A stretch of 64,000 nt of DNA. It comes from Balamuthia mandrillaris (Eukaryota; Discosea; Longamoebia; Balamuthiidae). Made by a program: the position numbers and the translations under genes. The stretch's first letter is position 1. Each line of letters opens with the position of its first letter. The notes under the pieces were generated by a model. It saw nothing but the letters and a program-made list of their open reading frames with translations, was not told the DNA's origin and did not search any database. Positions 59,201 through 64,000 of this stretch are shown one piece after another. Location: contig JAVKOQ010000008.1 in NCBI GenBank assembly GCA_031835245.1, forward strand, positions 124,001 to 188,000, in the 5' to 3' direction.

Positions 59201-59903
59201 TTTTGGCTTCATCTTCTTGCAACAGAGGAGCAACCAAAAGAGGCAGCAAGTCATCCCATCCGCCTTCCGGCATTTCAATAGCAGCAATGGCAGCAATAAC
59301 CTGAGCCGCAGTGCTGGAAGCCTCCTCTGTCTTGCTGCTCAAGGCGTTCAATATGTTGGTTTTCACAGTGTTGCGAAGCTGGAGGTCCAATGCCAACCAG
59401 TTCTTCGCCTTTTGTTCTTGCAAATCCTCATCCTATCCCTAAGTCAGAACAAGGGGGACGATCGAAAAAAAAAGGCGTTACAACAACAAACCGTTGCCGT
59501 CAGGGCGTTCTTCAAGATCAAACCAGCCAGCCTTCGGGAGAGGGGGTTCTTTTCTTCGGAGGCCAACTCCGCAGAAAGAGCCACAAGGAAGGCGGGCTGC
59601 AAAATAAAATACGCAAGAGAGAGAAAGAGAACGAGTAAACAATAAACTCACCGCAAGGAGAGGGAAAAAAACAGGAAAAGGAGGGAGACGTTACCATGTT
59701 TTGCTGCTCAGCAGACTGCAGCTGAGCCTCAGCGTCACCACGAAGCTGGCTGTCTATAAAACGAGGAGGAAGGCAAAAAAAAAGGAGTGAGTAATACAGC
59801 AACGTTTTTTCATATTTAAAAAAAAAACAGAGGTAAACTCAGGAGACAAAATGGATAGCGTACCAGCGCTTTGAGCGTTCAGAAGGATTTGAGACAGATC
59901 CAT
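56288..59903 (-). CDS. KPNB1: Importin subunit beta-1 (karyopherin beta), spliced
   Basis: Starts [20 protein letters not shown] at 59903. HEAT repeats run the full length: [100 protein letters not shown] (split by an intron), [17 protein letters not shown] across an intron, [20 protein letters not shown] and [20 protein letters not shown]. It ends [16 protein letters not shown] at 56288. These are strongly conserved importin beta-1 sequences. It carries importin-alpha/NLS cargo through nuclear pores and is released by RanGTP. About ten exons give a protein of roughly 870 residues, the normal size. NUP85 of the pore scaffold is encoded 16 kb away. Confidence 0.96.
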
Positions 59904-61063
59904 TTGCTACTCACAGTGAAAAAAAAGGGATTAAGAGTTCCATTAGCGATTCGATGCAATAGTAGGTAGTGCACACAAGAGACACACAGATAAGAAAAGG
60001 GAAAAAAGAAAAATCCCCTTGTTTAAAAAACTCACTACACTCCAAATCAAAAAAATAATAGAGAGCGTAAAGAAAAAGGGGGGGGGGAACGAGTTTCGCT
60101 ACCCTTGTTATTTATGTGTGCGTTCAGCGATTGAAAGCTAATCCTGTTCACGCTGAATAGCGGCGGAACACACAAAAAAAAAAGATTAGATGGGGGAAAG
60201 GAATAAAACCCCTCATCAACACTACTCTTTAAATAAAAAACCACGACACAAAAGACAAACAATAAAAAAAAAGAGAATGCGGATAGCGAAAGAAAAAAAA
60301 AACCGTACTTTCAAAGAGAAGAAAGATCGATCGATCGAGAAGAAAAAAAAAGATGAAAAAAAAAAAAAAACAGAGGCCCCCAAGCAGCAACAACGAGACT
60401 TGGCAACAAAAAAAATTCCCACCAAAGCAACAACGCGTGCTTTTTTTTCTTCTTCTTTTGGGTTTAGCAGAAAGAAATGGCTCTCTCTGTTTTTTTTGTT
60501 GTGTGGGAGGGGAAAAAAATTGTGGCGGGAAATCGCGAATAGGGCAGCGCAAGCGGGCCAAAGGTGTCTATGCAATTTATCCACGTTTTCTTTACTTTTT
60601 CCTTGGACGCAAACGGACGGCGCTCAGCCCTTCTCGGAGCTTTCCCCGTTGCAGCAAATGCGCAAATTGTGTCCGGAAGAAAAAAAATCGTTTCGCGAGG
60701 GTTCTGAATCAATCACAGAAGGACCCTCGTGTAGAAATTTTTTCCTGTAAAATTTTCTCCTGGTTTCTTTCGAATTTCGCTGTTCTCCACAATCATTTTA
60801 GCTGGTGCTTGTTCATAGGAGACAAGGTGCATTACACCAAAAGGAATGGAACTCGAGTTCCTATCGCATCAACACCCTGCATCGGTCCTTGGCTACATTG
60901 AGGCTGAGGGCATCATGGGGAGGCCTACGCACCTCATGAAAAGGAGGGAGAACGGGGAATCATCTTGCGGGAGTGCTTCATGTGTGGTGATTTTTTTGTT
61001 TGTTTTTTGTTTAGCGGAGATAACGGTAGTGTTTCTCTGTTCATTTTGACTTATCGTCTCGTT
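59904..61063. other. 1.16-kb gap between importin beta-1 and glucosidase I
   Basis: The proximal part is the importin leader: A-rich, with G9 near 60080 and GATCGATCGATCGA at 60325-60338, but no GTCGAC. From about 60560 to 60990 base composition becomes gene-like. Short coding-like phrases occur on the plus strand at about 60820-60880 (GDKVHYTKRNGTRVPI) and 60850-60990, but I could not build a gene or name a family. Treat as unassigned; a decayed gene or element is possible. Confidence 0.4.
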
Positions 61064-63743
61064 TCATGCATAGACCTCGCTCATGAGAAGCACCACCAGA
61101 GCCGACCATCCCGTAAAAGGATGCGAACGTTGCCCCATCCCCGTCTTTGGATGGTATTGCTCCCACACATACCCCGTTTGTTGATACACCTTTTGTTGTT
61201 GTTAGAAAGAAAGAAAACGAAGGGAAGGAAAAGGTGAAAGAGATAAAAACATTACCCTGAACATATTTTCCACGATGTTGTGCCGCAACTCCTCATAGAT
61301 CTGCCTGGCAAGCTCCCGATAGGGTCCCTCCTCCCTCGCATAGCGCCCATGCAACACGCGCAACGCCAGATAGTTTATGTTCAACCAAATCGGTCCTTTC
61401 CAATAGTTCTCCCCATCTCCGAACAACTCATCGGAGAGGGAGAGAGAGCGCAGCCCAAACTCCGACCAGAGGTGTTGGGGGTCGTGTAGAGCCTCCAACG
61501 TGCGGATGAGGTGAGGGGAGTCACAGGGGATGAGCCCAAGCAGGAAAGGGAAGAGGTTGACGTAGCCCACGTGCTCGGCATGCGTTACGGTGTAGTGCGG
61601 TTCTGCCTTCGTTTCTGCATCAGATTCGACTTGTTGGAAGGAAATGACGTCGCAGTAGGTTCCTGTATTCGGATTCCAGTGCAGTTCTGATTGTTTTCAT
61701 AACGAAGTTTCTCATATGAGTAGAAGATAGAAAGAACACGAAAAGAGGAAAAAACAGAGAGTATTGCAGAGAAAAACCCTCTGTAGGAAAAAAAGGCGTC
61801 AGCAAAACAATAAATATCATAAGTATATTACCTTCCAAGCGCCGGAGGTAGCGTTGGTAGTTTTGGCGGTAGGGTTGCGGGTCCTTATTGACTAGCTCCG
61901 CCAAGTCCGCCATCACCTCCGAATAATATGCCATCCAACTCAACAGATCCACATGCAACTCTTGATCCGATGGTTTACGTGCTCGTGGGTAGTCATCCAA
62001 TCCTTTTTTTAAAAGAAACAAATTGATAAGGTTACATTCTGGTTTCTTTTACCACAACAAAGCAACGAAATAAAGGAACAGCATAGTCGCGTACCCGAAG
62101 TAAGTGTATGGTTTTCAGTTCTACCACGCCACCGAAAAGTATCAGGAATGGCACCGGACTGCGTTCTTAAGAACCAGTTGTAGTTTCTCTTAAGGTACGG
62201 GTATATATTCGTGAGAAACGCCAGTCTAGCTCCAAAGGTACTTCTATCATCATCGCTCTTCGCAATTGTTGTTGTCGTCATCATTGTGGATGTTTGATGC
62301 TGAAGCAGTTCTGCAGAAGACACAGAAGCAAGCCCCTGTGCTTCGTTGGAAGAAGATTCTTGTTTCTCTTTCAAGGCATCTGAGATAGCAGTCATGAGAT
62401 GACGTATTGGGAAGAGAAGGGTTGGTGGATTGGCAAAAATGGGGTTCTGTGGTTGAAACTCTTGTGGAACCTTGTTTTTGTTTTTAGCTACAGTCAATAT
62501 CTTACACAGGGTATAAGAAAGCTAAAATGCTGCGACAAGAGGCACAGGAACAAAAAGAAGAAAAGAAGGAGGAAGAAGACCCAGAGGAGGTGACAAGAAA
62601 AAAGAAAGAAAAGTTAAGAGATGGTTTAGGGACCTTGCTACGAGCTTCGCTGCCCAGGATTTGTTCTCTTGCTATCCATCCGTTCTCGTCCATCATATTC
62701 AACCAATGACCCAAAACATCTCGTCTATTCTTTCAAATTATTAGCAACAAACTTCATAAGAAAAACAAAAATACAATAAACAACACAACACAAAACAAAA
62801 AAAAAATAAGGAAGAAACGTACGTGATAGATTCTTCCCAAGGCAAAACCAACAGTTGATGAAAGCCTTCATCCCAAAGGAAGCCTCTAGGGAAGAAAGGT
62901 CTTGATGGCACTGCCGAGTACAACACATGTGGTGGCGAAAAGGCATACCGCTTTCTTGCCTGCGGTGACGTTGCAGTATTATCTTCTTCTACAATGATGC
63001 CACTGCCAGAGAAATAACCGATGCCACCGACGAGGTTGCTGAACGTTGCCATTGCAAAGTCTCTTTGTTGGGGAGAGTACTGTGGTTGCCGTTGTTGAAG
63101 CTGAAAGACTTCCTCGAAGCGATCTTCGAACTGGCGTCTGGCTGACATTAAGGTGGAGGTCAAGGAAGAGCCTGTCATGGCTGCCACTATGTCGTCGTCT
63201 AAAGAGGGAGCTTTTTTGGGTGGTTTGGCGGTTGCTGAGTCATATGACTCTCCACTCTCATGGGAAAGGAAGACCAAGTCGAACTGACGAATTCGGCACA
63301 GAACATTAATAAAAGAAAGAGGAGGATGGGCAAAAGAAGAACACAAAAGAAAGTTGCTAACAAGACAGCACTTTTACCTCAAAAGGAAGTGTAAAAATCC
63401 GTTGAATCACAAAGACATTGCTCCCTTCCTCAATTGTATTTGGCAATGTAGGAATAAGCCAGGGAGCATTTGCTGGAGCAGCCCATGCTGCATCACCACC
63501 AGAGTTGGCGCGAGCTTTAAGGTGCTGGAGAAAGAGATTGGAGCGGGCCTGGTTCAACAGAGGTTGCACCACATCTTCCTTCACTCGCCATATTTGTTCT
63601 CCTCCGTCCTTGTCATCCCAGCGCACACCGACAAAGTGGATGCGATCCAAGTTTGGCGAGCCCTTCACTTTTGGAAGATGCGCTGGTGGTTCCACGTACT
63701 CGTTTTTTTCATCTATGGAAGGAGACGAATGAGAAGAAGAGCG

Positions 63744-63790
<47 letters not shown>

Positions 63791-64000
63791 GAGAAGGTGA
63801 GTTTGCACAAACCTTCCTTGAAAAGAAAAGAAAAGCTTCCTAGCTCTTGAGTGAAGCCTTGCACATGAACATCTTTCCGGCTGATGCCCATTTTCTTTGC
63901 TTGTTTTCCTGGAAGAGAAAGGGAGCCTCCTTCAGGGACGGTAAAATAGTACAGCACAGACACCAAGTTTGGTTGTTCTTGCCCTGCCTGTGCCGAAGGG
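61064..64000 (-). CDS. MOGS: Mannosyl-oligosaccharide glucosidase (glucosidase I, GH63), spliced; 5' end outside window
   Basis: Processing alpha-glucosidase I, which removes the outermost glucose from N-glycans in the ER lumen. Visible exons run from 64000 down to the stop at 61064. GH63 motifs: [20 protein letters not shown] (about 62920-62860), [20 protein letters not shown] (about 61990-61930), [32 protein letters not shown] (about 61420-61360) and the last exon [20 protein letters not shown] then [16 protein letters not shown]. The acidic residues in DEGFHQ and the GPIW.N.NYL motif are intact. The N-terminal beta-sandwich domain is partly present ([29 protein letters not shown]); the signal anchor lies outside. 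The last exon is too short to stand out as a frame and was found by homology to the family's C-terminus. Confidence 0.95.
63747..63794 (-). repeat. (GA)n microsatellite in MOGS intron
   Basis: About 22 GA units with one GCGA interruption on the plus strand, CT in the sense of the gene, inside an intron near the 5' part of the visible gene. Confidence 0.95.

Overview
The window is nuclear DNA of a protist. It holds 22 protein genes: 20 lie wholly inside, and one is cut off at each edge. Most have many GT-AG introns, gene spacing is tight (about 200-400 bp), and genes lie on both strands. The domains are broadly eukaryotic: Mediator, nucleoporin, karyopherin, Sec61, SAM complex, kinesin, RasGEF and RasGAP. 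A 34-kDa-type EF-hand actin-bundling protein, a costars protein and a DYW-type PPR editing factor together suggest an amoeboid protist such as a myxomycete-like amoebozoan or a rhizarian. I cannot fix the species. Introns are strongly pyrimidine-rich on the sense strand (CT, TTC and TTCTTG runs) and have poorly conserved donors beyond GT, so many long 'ORFs' are only intron read-through.

Layout: 1-1463 end of an intronless PPR-DYW RNA-editing factor; 3521-6812 ABCF3/GCN20; 7173-10705 kinesin-7; 11143-15337 a single-pass membrane protein with a LamG/Ig-like ectodomain and a cytosolic RasGAP domain; 15944-18535 mitochondrial-type CDF metal transporter; 18722-19407 (-) Sec61 beta; 19749-21053 CruF-like (PF04240) membrane protein; 21269-22549 MED6; 22682-25022 (-) coiled-coil/costars/LIM protein; 25427-30316 (-) RasGEF; 30637-34325 (-) molybdenum cofactor sulfurase; 34713-35849 (-) cytochrome b561-like protein; 36248-36562 (-) unknown 104-residue protein; 36853-37589 MED22; 37673-41289 (-) NUP85; 41611-45842 TANGO6/RTP1; 46216-47437 actin-bundling protein; 47625-49802 (-) SAM50; 50099-52256 (-) OLA1; 52637-56073 GON4L-like; 56288-59903 (-) importin beta-1; 61064-64000 (-) glucosidase I (5' end outside).

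The genes form no operon or single pathway, but themes recur: nuclear transport (NUP85, importin beta-1, TANGO6), Mediator (MED6, MED22), Ras signalling (RasGAP, RasGEF), ER/secretory function (Sec61 beta, glucosidase I) and mitochondria (SAM50, CDF transporter, possibly the PPR-DYW factor).

The strongest unexplained signal is a short intergenic element, TGTCGWCA (mostly the palindrome TGTCGACA, often extended to CGTGTCGACACG). It sits mainly 40-120 bp upstream of start codons. By eye the GTCGAC core occurs about 28 times in roughly 7-8 kb of intergenic DNA and only about 9 times in all gene bodies. Promoters without it often carry ATCGAT instead. This looks like a promoter element of this lineage that I do not recognise from the literature.
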